This document shows positions 1 to 8,546 of a stretch of DNA of 64,000 nucleotides, in pieces. The notes below the pieces were generated by a model. The model was not told the origin of the DNA, made no database searches, and saw only the letters and a program-made list of their open reading frames with translations. The stretch is from Streptomyces aurantiogriseus. GTDB lineage: Bacteria > Actinomycetota > Actinomycetes > Streptomycetales > Streptomycetaceae. Made by a program: the position numbers and the translations under genes. Position 1 is the stretch's first letter. Each line of letters opens with the position of its first letter. The stretch covers positions 22,601 through 86,600 of the forward strand of contig NZ_BMSX01000034.1 of assembly GCF_014649375.1 (NCBI RefSeq). Direction: 5' to 3'.

Positions 1-238
1 CCCGGACACGGCGGCCCCGCCCCCGACTTGCGCCCCTCATGGCCGCGGGCGGTCGCAGGACGTGACGACGCAGCGGCCATCGCCCACGGTCCGTGACCGT
101 GCCGACGTTTCGCATTCGCGCTGCTTGCACCTCTGGCCATGGCTACGGAGCGCACGCACCAGGTCGCTCCGATGCCCCACGCCGCCGGGCGGCGGTACAC
201 GCGCGTGCGCCGGTGCGCATGGCAGGATCGGAAGAGCC

Positions 239-1255
239 ATGACTGCGCCCACGAAGCCCCCGCACAGCAGCCCCGCCCCCGCCGACGCCGTCTCCAGCGC
301 CCTCCTCGGAGAGCAGCTCCCCGAAACCACCGACGGAACCACTGCCGGAACCACCGACGGCCCCCTCGCCGGGCAGGCCTCCGGCGCCCACCTGCACTCC
401 CCCGTCATCGACTGGTTCGACGACCACGCCCGCGACCTGCCCTGGCGCCGCCCCGAGGCCGGCGCGTGGGGTGTGATGGTCAGCGAGTTCATGCTCCAGC
501 AGACGCCGGTCAACCGGGTGCTGCCGGTCTACGAGCAGTGGCTCGCCCGCTGGCCGCGCCCCGCCGACCTGGCCGCCGAGGCCCCCGGCGAAGCCGTACG
601 CGCGTGGGGCCGGCTCGGCTACCCGCGCCGCGCCCTGCGCCTGCACGGCGCCGCGGTGGCCATAACGGAACGGCACGGCGGCGACGTACCGGCCGACCAC
701 GCTCAGCTGCTGGCGCTGCCCGGCATCGGCGAGTACACGGCCGCCGCCGTCGCCTCCTTCGCCTACGGCCAGCGGCACGCCGTCCTGGACACCAACGTCC
801 GCCGGGTCTTCGCGCGCGCGGTGACCGGCGTGCAGTACCCGCCGAACGCCACCACGGCCGCCGAGCGCAAACTGGCCCGCGCCCTGCTGCCGGAGGACGA
901 GAAGACCGCCGCGCGCTGGGCCGCCGCGTCCATGGAACTCGGCGCGCTCGTGTGCACGGCCAAGAACGAGACCTGCCAACGCTGCCCGATCTCAGCCCAG
1001 TGCGCCTGGCGGCTCGCGGGCAAACCGGAGCACGACGGTCCGCCGCGCCGGGGCCAGACGTACGCCGGTACGGACCGGCAGGTGCGCGGCAAGTTGCTCG
1101 CGGTCCTGAGGGACGCGCACGCGCCCGTGCCGCAGGCGGCCCTGGACCGGGTGTGGCACGAGCCGGTGCAACGCGCGCGTGCCCTGGACGGCCTTGTCGC
1201 GGACGGTCTGGTGGAGCCGCTGCCGGGCGGTCTGTACCGCCTGCCGCTGACCTGA
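239..1255 (+). CDS. mutY: A/G-specific adenine DNA glycosylase
   Basis: Base-excision repair enzyme that removes adenine mispaired with 8-oxoguanine or guanine. In the 338-aa product the N-terminal ~50 residues are low complexity. The glycosylase core follows, with SEFMLQQT (Glu83 is the likely catalytic acid), the helix-hairpin-helix LPGIGEYTA at 160-168 and Asp184 in LDTNVRRV. The [4Fe-4S] cluster cysteines C239-X6-C246-X2-C249-X5-C255 are complete. The ~80 residues after the cluster are too short for the MutT-like 8-oxoG recognition domain of E. coli MutY. The ATG at 239 is preferred over far upstream in-frame starts because it follows GGAAGAG. A hairpin terminator follows the gene. Confidence 0.9.
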   Translation: MTAPTKPPHSSPAPADAVSSALLGEQLPETTDGTTAGTTDGPLAGQASGAHLHSPVIDWFDDHARDLPWRRPEAGAWGVMVSEFMLQQTPVNRVLPVYEQWLARWPRPADLAAEAPGEAVRAWGRLGYPRRALRLHGAAVAITERHGGDVPADHAQLLALPGIGEYTAAAVASFAYGQRHAVLDTNVRRVFARAVTGVQYPPNATTAAERKLARALLPEDEKTAARWAAASMELGALVCTAKNETCQRCPISAQCAWRLAGKPEHDGPPRRGQTYAGTDRQVRGKLLAVLRDAHAPVPQAALDRVWHEPVQRARALDGLVADGLVEPLPGGLYRLPLT

Positions 1256-1591
1256 CACCCCTGACAAAGAGGCCCCCGACGGCCTCTGACACACGGTCAC
1301 TTCACAGGCGGACGGCTTCTCTCACAGCCCACGCCGAGCTTTCGTCACAGCCACTCACCGGACAGAACACCCCATAGGCGAGCGATACGGCTCACGCCTT
1401 TACCCCGAACCCCCTTCTGTTACACAACCGACGGACAGCCGAGTGCTAGCCGCAGGCTCTCTCGGACAGTGCCGTGACAACACCTCCGTAGCTTCTTTTG
1501 CGTGCCCGGCAAGGGCACGAGGGCCACAGACCAGAAGCAGGAAACCGGCGGACGACCCGTCTGCCGGACGGGGACACGGAGGCGGTTGATC
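1256..1591 (+). promoter_or_regulatory. sigE upstream region
   Basis: 336 bp without a convincing gene, between the mutY stop and the sigE start. After the mutY hairpin the sequence becomes less GC-rich (around 1390-1500). From the known biology of this operon the CseB-dependent sigE promoter should lie here, but I cannot identify its -10/-35 or the CseB site with confidence. A clear Shine-Dalgarno sequence (GGAGGCGG, ~1578-1585) precedes the ATG at 1592. Confidence 0.4.
1268..1287 (+). terminator. Hairpin after mutY
   Basis: Inverted repeat AGAGGCC (1268-1274) / GGCCTCT (1281-1287) with a 6-nt loop, 13 bp after the mutY stop codon. There is no T-run, as is common in Streptomyces. It separates mutY from the sigE operon. 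Confidence 0.55.
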
Positions 1592-2134
1592 ATGGCGCAG
1601 GGCGAGGTGCTCGAGTTCGAGGAGTACGTCCGCACCCGGCAGGACGCGCTGCTGCGCAGCGCCCGCCGGCTGGTGCCGGACCCGGTCGACGCGCAGGACC
1701 TGCTCCAGACGGCGCTGGCGCGGACGTACGGCCGCTGGGAGGGGATCGCGGACAAGCGGCTGGCCGACGCCTACCTGCGCCGCGTCATGATCAACACGCG
1801 GACCGAGTGGTGGCGGGCCCGCAAGCTGGAGGAGGTGCCCACCGAGCAGCTCCCGGACGCCTCCGTGGACGACTCCACCGAGCAGCACGCGGACCGCGCC
1901 CTGCTGATGGACGCGATGAAGGTGCTCGCTCCGAAGCAGCGCAGTGTCGTGGTGCTGCGACACTGGGAGCAGATGTCCACGGAGGAGACGGCCGCCGCCC
2001 TCGGCATGTCGGCCGGAACGGTCAAGAGCACGCTGCACCGGGCGCTCGCCCGGCTCCGCGAGGAGCTGGAGGCCCGCGATCTGGACGCACGCGCGCTGGA
2101 GCGTGAGGAGCGGGAGCGTTGCGCGGCGGCCTGA
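1592..2134 (+). CDS. sigE: ECF sigma factor SigE, cell-envelope stress
   Basis: ECF-family RNA polymerase sigma factor of 180 aa. Region 2 lies in the first ~85 residues (EEYVRTRQDALLRSARRLV, then DAQDLLQTAL) and region 4 at ~110-165 (LAPKQRSVVVLRHWEQMSTE plus the helix-turn-helix around GTVKSTLHRAL). The sequence is almost superimposable on what I remember of S. coelicolor SigE, which answers cell-wall damage. The three cse genes follow in the order known for that operon, which supports orthology. The ATG at 1592 has a strong SD; an in-frame upstream ATG at 1502 would add an unconserved-looking extension. The 3' end overlaps cseA by 16 nt. No anti-sigma factor is adjacent, as expected for a system controlled by CseB/CseC transcriptionally. 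Confidence 0.93.
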   Translation: MAQGEVLEFEEYVRTRQDALLRSARRLVPDPVDAQDLLQTALARTYGRWEGIADKRLADAYLRRVMINTRTEWWRARKLEEVPTEQLPDASVDDSTEQHADRALLMDAMKVLAPKQRSVVVLRHWEQMSTEETAAALGMSAGTVKSTLHRALARLREELEARDLDARALEREERERCAAA

Positions 2135-2781
2135 CCGAGGCCGGGCCCACACCGGCCCGAGGGTACTTCCAGGCGGTGATCACGGCGACGGCCGTGCTCG
2201 CCGCCCTCGCCCTTTTCGCCTCCGCGTGCGCCACCGGTGGCACCGGTGCCCGTGACGAGGGTCCGGCGCACTCCGACGCGGTCGCGGGCGCCGCCCCGCC
2301 CTCGCAGTCGGCCGCCCCCACCCACACCCCCGAACGCGTGGACGCGGTCCGGATCGTCAAGGACGACCCGGCGGTCTCGGCGGAGGTCAAGCGCGAGCTG
2401 CAGCCGTGCGCCGGCGACGAGTACCCGGTCGACGTGTCCTACGGCGACCTCACCGGCGGCTCCGACAGCGACCTCGTGGTGAACGTGCTGACCTGCGGCG
2501 ACGCGGTCGGCGTCGGCTCGTACGTGTACCGGCGGGCGGACGGCCGGTACCAGAACGTCTTCAAGGCCGAGGAACCCCCGATCTACGCGGAGATAGACCG
2601 CGGCGACCTGGTGGTGACCAAACAGGTGTACGAGAAGGGTGACCCGGTCTCCAGCCCCTCCGGCGAGAACGTGATCACGTACCGCTGGGCCGCGGGCCGC
2701 TTCGTCAAGGAATACAGCTGGCACAACGACTACAGCGGTGTCGTCGGCGAGGAGGCCACGCCGGAGCCCGAGAGCGGCTGA
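2119..2781 (+). CDS. cseA: Lipoprotein CseA, negative modulator of the sigE system
   Basis: Predicted lipoprotein of 220 aa. A hydrophobic signal segment (~20-36) ends in the lipobox FASAC with Cys37 as the lipidation site; a Pro/Ser/Ala-rich linker and a compact C-terminal domain follow. It starts at a TTG (2119) inside the end of sigE, so the two are translationally coupled. A GTG at 2176 is a possible alternative but would remove part of the signal peptide. In S. coelicolor CseA dampens sigE expression, presumably by acting on the CseC sensor outside the membrane. The assignment rests on operon position and signal sequence. Confidence 0.85.
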   Translation: MRGGLTEAGPTPARGYFQAVITATAVLAALALFASACATGGTGARDEGPAHSDAVAGAAPPSQSAAPTHTPERVDAVRIVKDDPAVSAEVKRELQPCAGDEYPVDVSYGDLTGGSDSDLVVNVLTCGDAVGVGSYVYRRADGRYQNVFKAEEPPIYAEIDRGDLVVTKQVYEKGDPVSSPSGENVITYRWAAGRFVKEYSWHNDYSGVVGEEATPEPESG

Positions 2782-2890
2782 CCGACCGCGCTCGAAAAAA
2801 ATCTCCCGTCCCGTGAACCGTTCCGGCCGTCCGGACCGATGAACGAGTGAACGCAGCACACGCTCGAAGCGTCCCATCAAGGGACACCCT

Positions 2891-2999
2891 GACAGCGAAC
2901 AGACAAACGACAGACAGACAAACGACCGACAGACTTACGCCCGACAGACCGACGACCGACGACCACGACCGACTGAAGATCGACGGTCATACGACCGAT
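2891..2999. repeat. GACAGAC/ACGACCGAC low-complexity repeats in the cseA-cseB gap
   Basis: The 244-bp cseA-cseB spacer contains about 110 bp of short imperfect direct repeats (GACAGACAAACGACC, CGACAGACCGACGACC and variants). The top strand is nearly devoid of runs able to pair with itself, so it is C/A-rich and probably unstructured in the transcript. No gene is credible here. It looks like slippage expansion within an otherwise conserved operon. Confidence 0.7.
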
Positions 3000-3025
3000 C
3001 ACCCACGAGGACTGAGAGCACCGGG

Positions 3026-3727
3026 ATGGCAGACCAGACCCACGTCCTGTTCGTCGAGGACGACGATGTCATCCGCGAGGCCACCCAGCTCGCCCTGGAG
3101 CGGGACGGCTTCGTGGTCACCGCGATGCCCGACGGCCTGTCCGGCCTGGAGGCGTTCCGGGCCGACCGCCCCGACATCGCGCTGCTGGACGTCATGGTGC
3201 CCGGCCTGGACGGCGTGAGCCTGTGCCGACGCATCCGTGACGAGTCCACCGTGCCGGTGATCATGCTCTCCGCGCGGGCCGACTCCATCGACGTCGTGCT
3301 CGGTCTGGAGGCCGGTGCCGACGACTACGTGACCAAGCCGTTCGACGGCGCCGTCCTGGTCGCCCGGATCCGCGCCGTCCTGCGCCGCTTCGGCCACGCG
3401 GGCGGCGGCGACCGGACCGAACCGGGCGCCACCACCACGGGCGGTGTGCTGACCTTCGGCGACCTGGAGGTCGACACCGAGGGCATGGAGGTGCGCAAGG
3501 CCGGACAGCCGGTGGCCCTCACCCCGACCGAGATGCGTCTGCTGCTGGAGTTCTCCTCCGCACCGGGCACGGTCCTGTCGCGGGACAAGCTGCTGGAGCG
3601 CGTGTGGGACTACGGCTGGGGCGGTGACACCCGCGTCGTCGACGTCCATGTGCAGCGGCTGCGGACCAAGATCGGCCAGGACCGCATCGAAACGGTCCGC
3701 GGCTTCGGCTACAAGCTGAAGGCCTGA
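3026..3727 (+). CDS. cseB: Two-component response regulator CseB
   Basis: OmpR/PhoB-type response regulator of 233 aa. The receiver domain spans residues ~5-118, with the acidic pocket E11-D12-D13, phospho-acceptor D55 in LLDVMVPG and conserved K104 in VTKPFDG. The winged-helix DNA-binding domain is at ~145-232 (LTPTEMRLLLEF, VDVHVQRLRTKIG). It is phosphorylated by CseC and activates the sigE promoter in the known system. The GTG/ATG-rich region upstream offers no other plausible start, and ATG 3026 follows ACGAGGACTGAGAG. It lies 12 nt before cseC. Confidence 0.92.
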   Translation: MADQTHVLFVEDDDVIREATQLALERDGFVVTAMPDGLSGLEAFRADRPDIALLDVMVPGLDGVSLCRRIRDESTVPVIMLSARADSIDVVLGLEAGADDYVTKPFDGAVLVARIRAVLRRFGHAGGGDRTEPGATTTGGVLTFGDLEVDTEGMEVRKAGQPVALTPTEMRLLLEFSSAPGTVLSRDKLLERVWDYGWGGDTRVVDVHVQRLRTKIGQDRIETVRGFGYKLKA

Positions 3728-3739
3728 GCGGACAGGGGT

Positions 3740-5083
3740 ATGCGGGGGATGTTGCGGCACCTGGTTCCCGCCCGCGTGGAGCGCGCGGGCATCCGCACCG
3801 GCCTGCGGTGGAAGCTGAGCGCGGCCATCGCGCTGGTCGGCGCTCTGGTGGCGATCGTGCTCAGCCTGGTCGTGCACAACGCGGCCCGCGTGTCCATGCT
3901 GGACAACGCGCGCGACCTCGCGGACGAGCGCGTCCGGATCGCCCAGCGCAACTACGAGCTGTCCGGGCGGCCGAACTTCCCCAACATCAAGATCGATGAC
4001 CCGGGCCTGCCGGGGGAGCTGCGGGAGAAGGTCGAGAAGGGCCGCCGGGCGACGTTCGTCTCCGACCACGCGGGCGGCGTGCCGGACATCTGGGCGGCCG
4101 TACCGGTCAAGGACGGGCATGTGCTCTCCCTGCACACCGGCTTCACCGACCGCAGTACGGACATCCTCAACGACCTCGACCAGGCCCTGGTGATCGGTTC
4201 CATCGCGGTCGTCCTCGGCGGCAGCGCGCTCGGCGTGCTCATCGGCGGGCAGCTGTCACGCCGGCTGCGCAAGGCGGCGACCGCCGCGAACCAGGTCGCC
4301 AAGGGTGAGCCGGACGTCCGGGTGCGGGACGCCATCGGCGGGGTCGTCCGGGACGAGACCGACGACCTGGCGAGCGCTGTCGACGCCATGGCGGACGCGT
4401 TGCAGCAGCGCCTGGAGGCCGAGCGCAGGGTCACCGCCGACATCGCGCACGAACTGCGCACGCCCGTGACGGGACTGCTGACCGCCGCCGAACTACTGCC
4501 GCCCGGCCGGCCCACGGAGCTGGTCCTGGACCGGGCGAAGGCCATGCGCACCCTCGTCGAGGACGTCCTGGAGGTGGCCCGCCTCGACGGCGCCTCGGAG
4601 CGCGCCGAGCTGCAGGACATCCTGCTGGGCGAGTTCGTCGCCCGGCGTGTGGCGGCCAAGGACCCGGAGGTCGAGGTCCGCGTGGTGCACGAGTCGATGG
4701 TCACCACCGATCCCCGGCGCCTGGAGCGCGTGCTGTTCAACCTGCTCGCCAACGCCGCCCGGCACGGCAAACCGCCGATCCAGGTCACCGTCGAGGGCCG
4801 GGTCATCCGGGTCCGCGACCACGGCCCCGGCTTCCCCGAGGACCTGCTCGCCGAGGGGCCGAGCCGCTTCCGCACCGGCAGCAGGGACCGCGCCGGCCAC
4901 GGCCACGGGCTCGGTCTGACCATCGCCGCGGGCCAGGCCCGCGTCCTGGGCGCCCGGCTGACCTTCCGCAACGTACGGCCGGCCGGGGCGCCGGAGCACA
5001 TACCCGCCGAGGGCGCCGTCGCCGTCCTGTGGCTGCCGGAGCACGCGCCGACGAACACGGGGAGCTATCCGATGCTGCCCTGA
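3740..5083 (+). CDS. cseC: Sensor histidine kinase CseC
   Basis: Membrane histidine kinase of 447 aa. Two transmembrane helices (~25-46 and ~150-170) flank a ~100-residue extracytoplasmic sensor domain; HAMP (~171-225), HisKA with H237 in DIAHELRTP, and HATPase_c with N box (LLANAARHG) and G box (HGHGLGLTIA) follow. It phosphorylates CseB when the cell envelope is damaged. It is the last gene of the sigE-cseABC operon. A second in-frame ATG lies three codons downstream. Confidence 0.92.
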   Translation: MRGMLRHLVPARVERAGIRTGLRWKLSAAIALVGALVAIVLSLVVHNAARVSMLDNARDLADERVRIAQRNYELSGRPNFPNIKIDDPGLPGELREKVEKGRRATFVSDHAGGVPDIWAAVPVKDGHVLSLHTGFTDRSTDILNDLDQALVIGSIAVVLGGSALGVLIGGQLSRRLRKAATAANQVAKGEPDVRVRDAIGGVVRDETDDLASAVDAMADALQQRLEAERRVTADIAHELRTPVTGLLTAAELLPPGRPTELVLDRAKAMRTLVEDVLEVARLDGASERAELQDILLGEFVARRVAAKDPEVEVRVVHESMVTTDPRRLERVLFNLLANAARHGKPPIQVTVEGRVIRVRDHGPGFPEDLLAEGPSRFRTGSRDRAGHGHGLGLTIAAGQARVLGARLTFRNVRPAGAPEHIPAEGAVAVLWLPEHAPTNTGSYPMLP

Positions 5084-5119
5084 CGGGTCGGTGCTGCCCT
5101 GGCGGGTCGGGGAAGCGGC

Positions 5120-5554
5120 TCAGCCGAAGTCCTTCGAGAAGTCGAGCTCCTCGCTGCGCTCGGTCAGCGAGTACCAGTTGCCGTTGTCGTCACGGAAGAT
5201 CGCCTCGATGCCGTACGGGCGCTCCTGCGGCTCCTGGACGAACTCCACGCCGCGCGCCTTGAAGGTCTCGTAGTCTCCGCGGCAGTCGTCCGTGCGAAAG
5301 GCCCCGGCGCCGAGGACTCCCTTGCTGACCAGCTTCTTCAGCGCCTCGGCGGACTCGGGGTCGAGGCCCGGGCCGTCCAGGCTCATCAGGGCGAGCTCGA
5401 CCTCCGGCTGGTCCTTGGCGCCCACAGTGACCCAGCGCATGTCACCCATGGCGAGCTCGGTACGTACCTCAAAGTCGAGCTTCTCGGTGAAGAAGGCCTT
5501 GGTGCGCTGCTGGTCGAAGGTCCACACGGTGGTGATGCCCAGGCCCTTGATCAT
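5120..5554 (-). CDS. VOC-superfamily (glyoxalase/bleomycin-resistance-like) protein
   Basis: Product of 144 aa with paired beta-alpha-beta-beta-beta modules typical of vicinal-oxygen-chelate proteins (FFTEKLDFEVRTELAMGDMRW at the N-terminus, FRDDNGNWYSLTE at the C-terminus). The C-terminal Glu fits a metal ligand; the partner residues are not obvious, so catalysis or substrate cannot be named. Its start codon overlaps the stop of the AraC-type gene upstream by 4 nt (ATGA), so the two form an operon in which the regulator probably controls expression. Confidence 0.8.
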   Translation of the reverse strand: MIKGLGITTVWTFDQQRTKAFFTEKLDFEVRTELAMGDMRWVTVGAKDQPEVELALMSLDGPGLDPESAEALKKLVSKGVLGAGAFRTDDCRGDYETFKARGVEFVQEPQERPYGIEAIFRDDNGNWYSLTERSEELDFSKDFG

Positions 5555-6054
5555 GGCTCTGCTCTCCCGTCGGGGGTCGGGTCGGACGGACTCGGTTCCG
5601 TCCGGGTCGGTTCCTGTTCGTCACCGTAGGCAGGCACTGGTTCGGGGCGCTTCTTCAAAGTTGCGCTGGGAAAGCCGCCGGCCCAGAGCATGGCGTAGCA
5701 CCCGGGGATGAGCGCGGCACCGCGGCCGACGTGCTTGGTCCGGTACTCGCTGGGTGTGAGCCCGGTGCGCGCCTTGAAGCGGGTGGAGAAGGTGCCGAGG
5801 CTGCTGAAGCCGACGAGGTGGCAGATCTCCGTCACCGACAGGTCGGCGCTGCGGAGCATCTCCTCGGCCCGTTCGATACGGCGGTGGGTCAGGTACTGGC
5901 CGGGCGTCTCGCCGTAGGCCTCCTTGAAGGCGCGGACGAAGTGGTAGCGGGAGTAGCCGGCGTGGGCGGCCACGGCGTCCAGGTCGAGCTCCGGATCGGA
6001 CCAGTCGCGATCCATGGCGTCCTTGGCCAGCCGCAACTGCCGCATCTTGTCCAT
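5551..6054 (-). CDS. AraC-family transcriptional regulator
   Basis: Product of 167 aa with the AraC double helix-turn-helix at the N-terminus (~18-105: LDAVAAHAGYSRYHFVRAFK and VTEICHLVGFSSLGTFSTRF). No N-terminal sensor domain is present; the C-terminal ~55 residues are a short conserved strip (IPGCYAMLWAGG) plus a Pro/Glu tail. Proteins of this layout usually accompany a VOC gene, as here. It is transcribed first, with the 4-nt overlap coupling it to the VOC gene. Confidence 0.85.
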   Translation of the reverse strand: MDKMRQLRLAKDAMDRDWSDPELDLDAVAAHAGYSRYHFVRAFKEAYGETPGQYLTHRRIERAEEMLRSADLSVTEICHLVGFSSLGTFSTRFKARTGLTPSEYRTKHVGRGAALIPGCYAMLWAGGFPSATLKKRPEPVPAYGDEQEPTRTEPSPSDPTPDGRAEP

Positions 6055-6176
6055 GGGCCGATGGTGGCACGGACCAGTGACAAGGCCCCCGGGGCGGACA
6101 CCGACCGGGGGCCTTCACTTCTGCCACGGGATGCCGCCGCCCCTCACCAGCGGGCGGCGGCCCTTCGCACCGCAGC

Positions 6177-7766
6177 TCAGACGGTCTCCGCCACCGGTGC
6201 CTTCGGCGCGTCGGTCCCATCCGTCGGCCCCTCCGGCTTCGGCCCGGCTCCCCGCAGCGGGACCTCCTTGACGAAGACGGCCGCCACCACGACGACCACC
6301 GCCACCGCGGCTCCGAGGACGAACGCCGCGTGTGTGCCGTCGGACACGGCGTACTGGTACGCCTCCCGTGCCGCCGCCGGAAGCTTGGCCAGGCCGGCCG
6401 CGTCCAGCTGCGCGGACTGCTCGGTGACCTGCGAGCCCAGCGCGCCGGCCCGCTCGGCCATCACGTCCTGGACCCGGCTGTTGAACAGCGCGCCCATGAT
6501 CGCGACACCGAAGGAGGAGCCGAGCGTCCGGAAGAGGGTGGCCGACGAGGACGCGACGCCCATGTCCTTCATCTCGACGCTGTTCTGCGCGACCAGCATG
6601 GTGATCTGCATCAGGCAGCCCATGCCGAGACCGACGACGGCCATGAACACGCCGGACGTGAACCGTGAGGTCCCGGTGTCCATCGTCGACAGCAGGTACA
6701 GCCCGACGGTCATCAGGGCGCCGCCGACGATCGGGAAGATCTTGTAGCGGCCGCTGCTGGTGGTGATCCGGCCCGCGACCATCGAGGTCACGAGCATCGC
6801 ACCGAGCATCGGCAGGAGCAGCAGCCCGGAGTTGGTCGCGGACGCGCCCTGCACGGACTGCTGGTACAGCGGCAGGAAGAGGGTCGCGCCGAACATCACG
6901 AAGCCGGTGATGAAGCCGATGACCGACATCAGGGTGAAGTTGCGGCTGCGGAAGATGTGCAGCGGGACGATCGGCTCGGCGGCCCTGGTCTGCCAGAACA
7001 CGAACCCGACGAGCGCGGCGACACCGATGCCGATCAGCTCCATGATCCGCGCGGAGCCCCAGGCGTACTCCGTGCCGCCCCAGGTGGTGACGAGCACGAT
7101 GGAGGTGATGCCGACGGTCAGCAGCCCGGCGCCCAGATAGTCGATGCGCGCCTCGGACCGCTTCTTCGGCAGGTGCAGTACGGCGGTGATGAGGCCCAGG
7201 GCCGCCACGCCGAGCGGCAGGTTGATGTAGAAGGCCCAGCGCCAGCCCCAGTGGTCGGTGATGGTGCCGCCGACGAGCGGTCCGCCGATCATGGCGATCG
7301 CCATCACGCCGGCCATCATGCCCTGGTACTTGCCGCGCTCCCGCGGCGGAACCAGGTCACCGATGATCGCCATGACGCCGACCATCAGACCGCCGGCGCC
7401 CAGGCCCTGAACGGCACGGAAGGCGATCAGCTGGCCCATGTCCTGGGCCATACCGCTCAGCGCCGACCCGATCAGGAAGATCACTATCGAGCTCAGGAAG
7501 GCGCCCTTGCGCCCGTACATGTCGCCGAGCTTGCCCCAGATCGGGGTGGAGGCGGCGGTCGCGAGGGTGTACGCCGTCACCACCCACGACAGGTGCTCCA
7601 GGCCCCCGAGCTCGCCCACGATCGTCGGCATCGCCGTGCCCACGATCATGTTGTCGAGCATCGCGAGCATCATCGTGATCATCAGTGCGAGCATCACGAC
7701 CCGCACGCTCTTCGCCTGTTTCTCCGGTGCGCTTGTGGCCGTCTCAACGGTTCCGGTGTCCGCCAT
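6177..7766 (-). CDS. DHA2-family MFS drug exporter, 14 TM
   Basis: Proton-driven efflux transporter of 529 aa in the EmrB/QacA group. Hydrophobic segments account for about 14 membrane spans. Motif A is visible after TM2 (GKLGDMYGRKG) and the drug:H+ antiporter motif C in TM5 (MIGGPLVGG). I place the start at ATG 7766: a GGGGGAG ribosome site lies 8-9 nt upstream, whereas the in-frame GTG at 7775 overlaps that site. It is divergent from a TetR-type gene, whose operators cover its candidate promoter, so it is probably derepressed by a drug-like ligand. The substrate cannot be told from sequence. Confidence 0.88.
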   Translation of the reverse strand: MADTGTVETATSAPEKQAKSVRVVMLALMITMMLAMLDNMIVGTAMPTIVGELGGLEHLSWVVTAYTLATAASTPIWGKLGDMYGRKGAFLSSIVIFLIGSALSGMAQDMGQLIAFRAVQGLGAGGLMVGVMAIIGDLVPPRERGKYQGMMAGVMAIAMIGGPLVGGTITDHWGWRWAFYINLPLGVAALGLITAVLHLPKKRSEARIDYLGAGLLTVGITSIVLVTTWGGTEYAWGSARIMELIGIGVAALVGFVFWQTRAAEPIVPLHIFRSRNFTLMSVIGFITGFVMFGATLFLPLYQQSVQGASATNSGLLLLPMLGAMLVTSMVAGRITTSSGRYKIFPIVGGALMTVGLYLLSTMDTGTSRFTSGVFMAVVGLGMGCLMQITMLVAQNSVEMKDMGVASSSATLFRTLGSSFGVAIMGALFNSRVQDVMAERAGALGSQVTEQSAQLDAAGLAKLPAAAREAYQYAVSDGTHAAFVLGAAVAVVVVVAAVFVKEVPLRGAGPKPEGPTDGTDAPKAPVAETV

Positions 7767-7791
7767 CGTTCCCACTCCCCCAGGGCGGGCT

Positions 7792-7894
7792 ACTTACTTG
7801 CCGCCCGGCTAGTTCACTACACTGGGAACGTAGACCCGTCACTAGCCGGGCGTCAAGTAAGTTCTGACCGGGCGGCAGGTAAGTTTTTCTTACC
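7792..7894. promoter_or_regulatory. Divergent MFS/tetR promoter with multiple operator-like repeats
   Basis: A 21-bp arm at 7792-7812 (ACTTACTTG...CTAG) is repeated inverted at 7842-7862 with one mismatch. A third copy of 17 bp lies in the orientation of the second at 7868-7884. The last overlaps a perfect 17-bp palindrome GGTAAGTTTTTCTTACC (7878-7894). A minus-strand promoter TTGACG (7856-7851) - 18 nt - TACGTT (7832-7827) for the transporter lies between the arms, with the second arm covering its -35. These are likely binding sites of the adjacent TetR protein. Confidence 0.6.
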
Positions 7895-7936
7895 GAACGG
7901 CATCCGCGCTTCGTGGGAGCGCGAGAGAGTACGAGG

Positions 7937-8527
7937 ATGGACGTCACCATGGACGGCACCAAGCAGCAGCGCCGCGGCAACACCCGCCAGCGCATCCAGG
8001 ACGTGGCGCTCGAACTCTTCGCCGAGCAGGGCTACGAGAAGACCTCGCTCCGCGAGATCGCGGAGCGCCTGGAGGTCACGAAGGCGGCCCTGTACTACCA
8101 CTTCAAGACCAAGGAAGAGATCATCGTCAGCATCTTCACGGACCTGACGAAGCCGATCGAAGACCTGATCGAGTGGGGCAGGGAACAGCCGCACACCCTC
8201 GAGACCAAGCACGAGCTCGTACGGCGCTACAGCCAGGCGCTCACCGAGGCCGCCCCGCTCTTCCGCTTCATGCAGGAGAACCAGGCGACGATACGGGAGC
8301 TGCAGATCGGCGATTCCTTCAAGGACCGGATGCGCGGCCTGCGCGACATCATCATCGACCCGGACGCCCCCCTCACCGACCAGGTCCGCTGCGTCAGCGC
8401 CCTCTTCACGCTGCACGCCGGCATGTTCTTCCTGCAGGACCTCGAAGGCGACCCCGAGGACAAGCGTGAAGCCGTCCTGGAGGTCGCCGTCGATCTGGTC
8501 ACCCAGGCCCATCAGGGCAAGCCCTGA
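7937..8527 (+). CDS. TetR-family repressor
   Basis: Product of 196 aa with an N-terminal TetR helix-turn-helix (~15-62: RIQDVALELFAEQGYEKTSL, then VTKAALYYHFKTKEEI) and an all-helical ligand domain resembling the TetR_C group of efflux regulators. It is divergent from the MFS exporter across a repeat-rich operator region, so it most likely represses both genes. Start chosen at ATG 7937, preceded by GAGAGA; the ATG at 7949 and a farther ATG at 7913 are alternatives. Confidence 0.88.
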   Translation: MDVTMDGTKQQRRGNTRQRIQDVALELFAEQGYEKTSLREIAERLEVTKAALYYHFKTKEEIIVSIFTDLTKPIEDLIEWGREQPHTLETKHELVRRYSQALTEAAPLFRFMQENQATIRELQIGDSFKDRMRGLRDIIIDPDAPLTDQVRCVSALFTLHAGMFFLQDLEGDPEDKREAVLEVAVDLVTQAHQGKP

Positions 8528-8546
8528 CAGCCGGACCCGTCCGTAC

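Noticed and set aside
1..238. A minus-strand frame at the left edge
   Set aside because: It overlaps the mutY start in antisense and has no recognisable sequence; the first 238 bases hold nothing I can support beyond the mutY leader.
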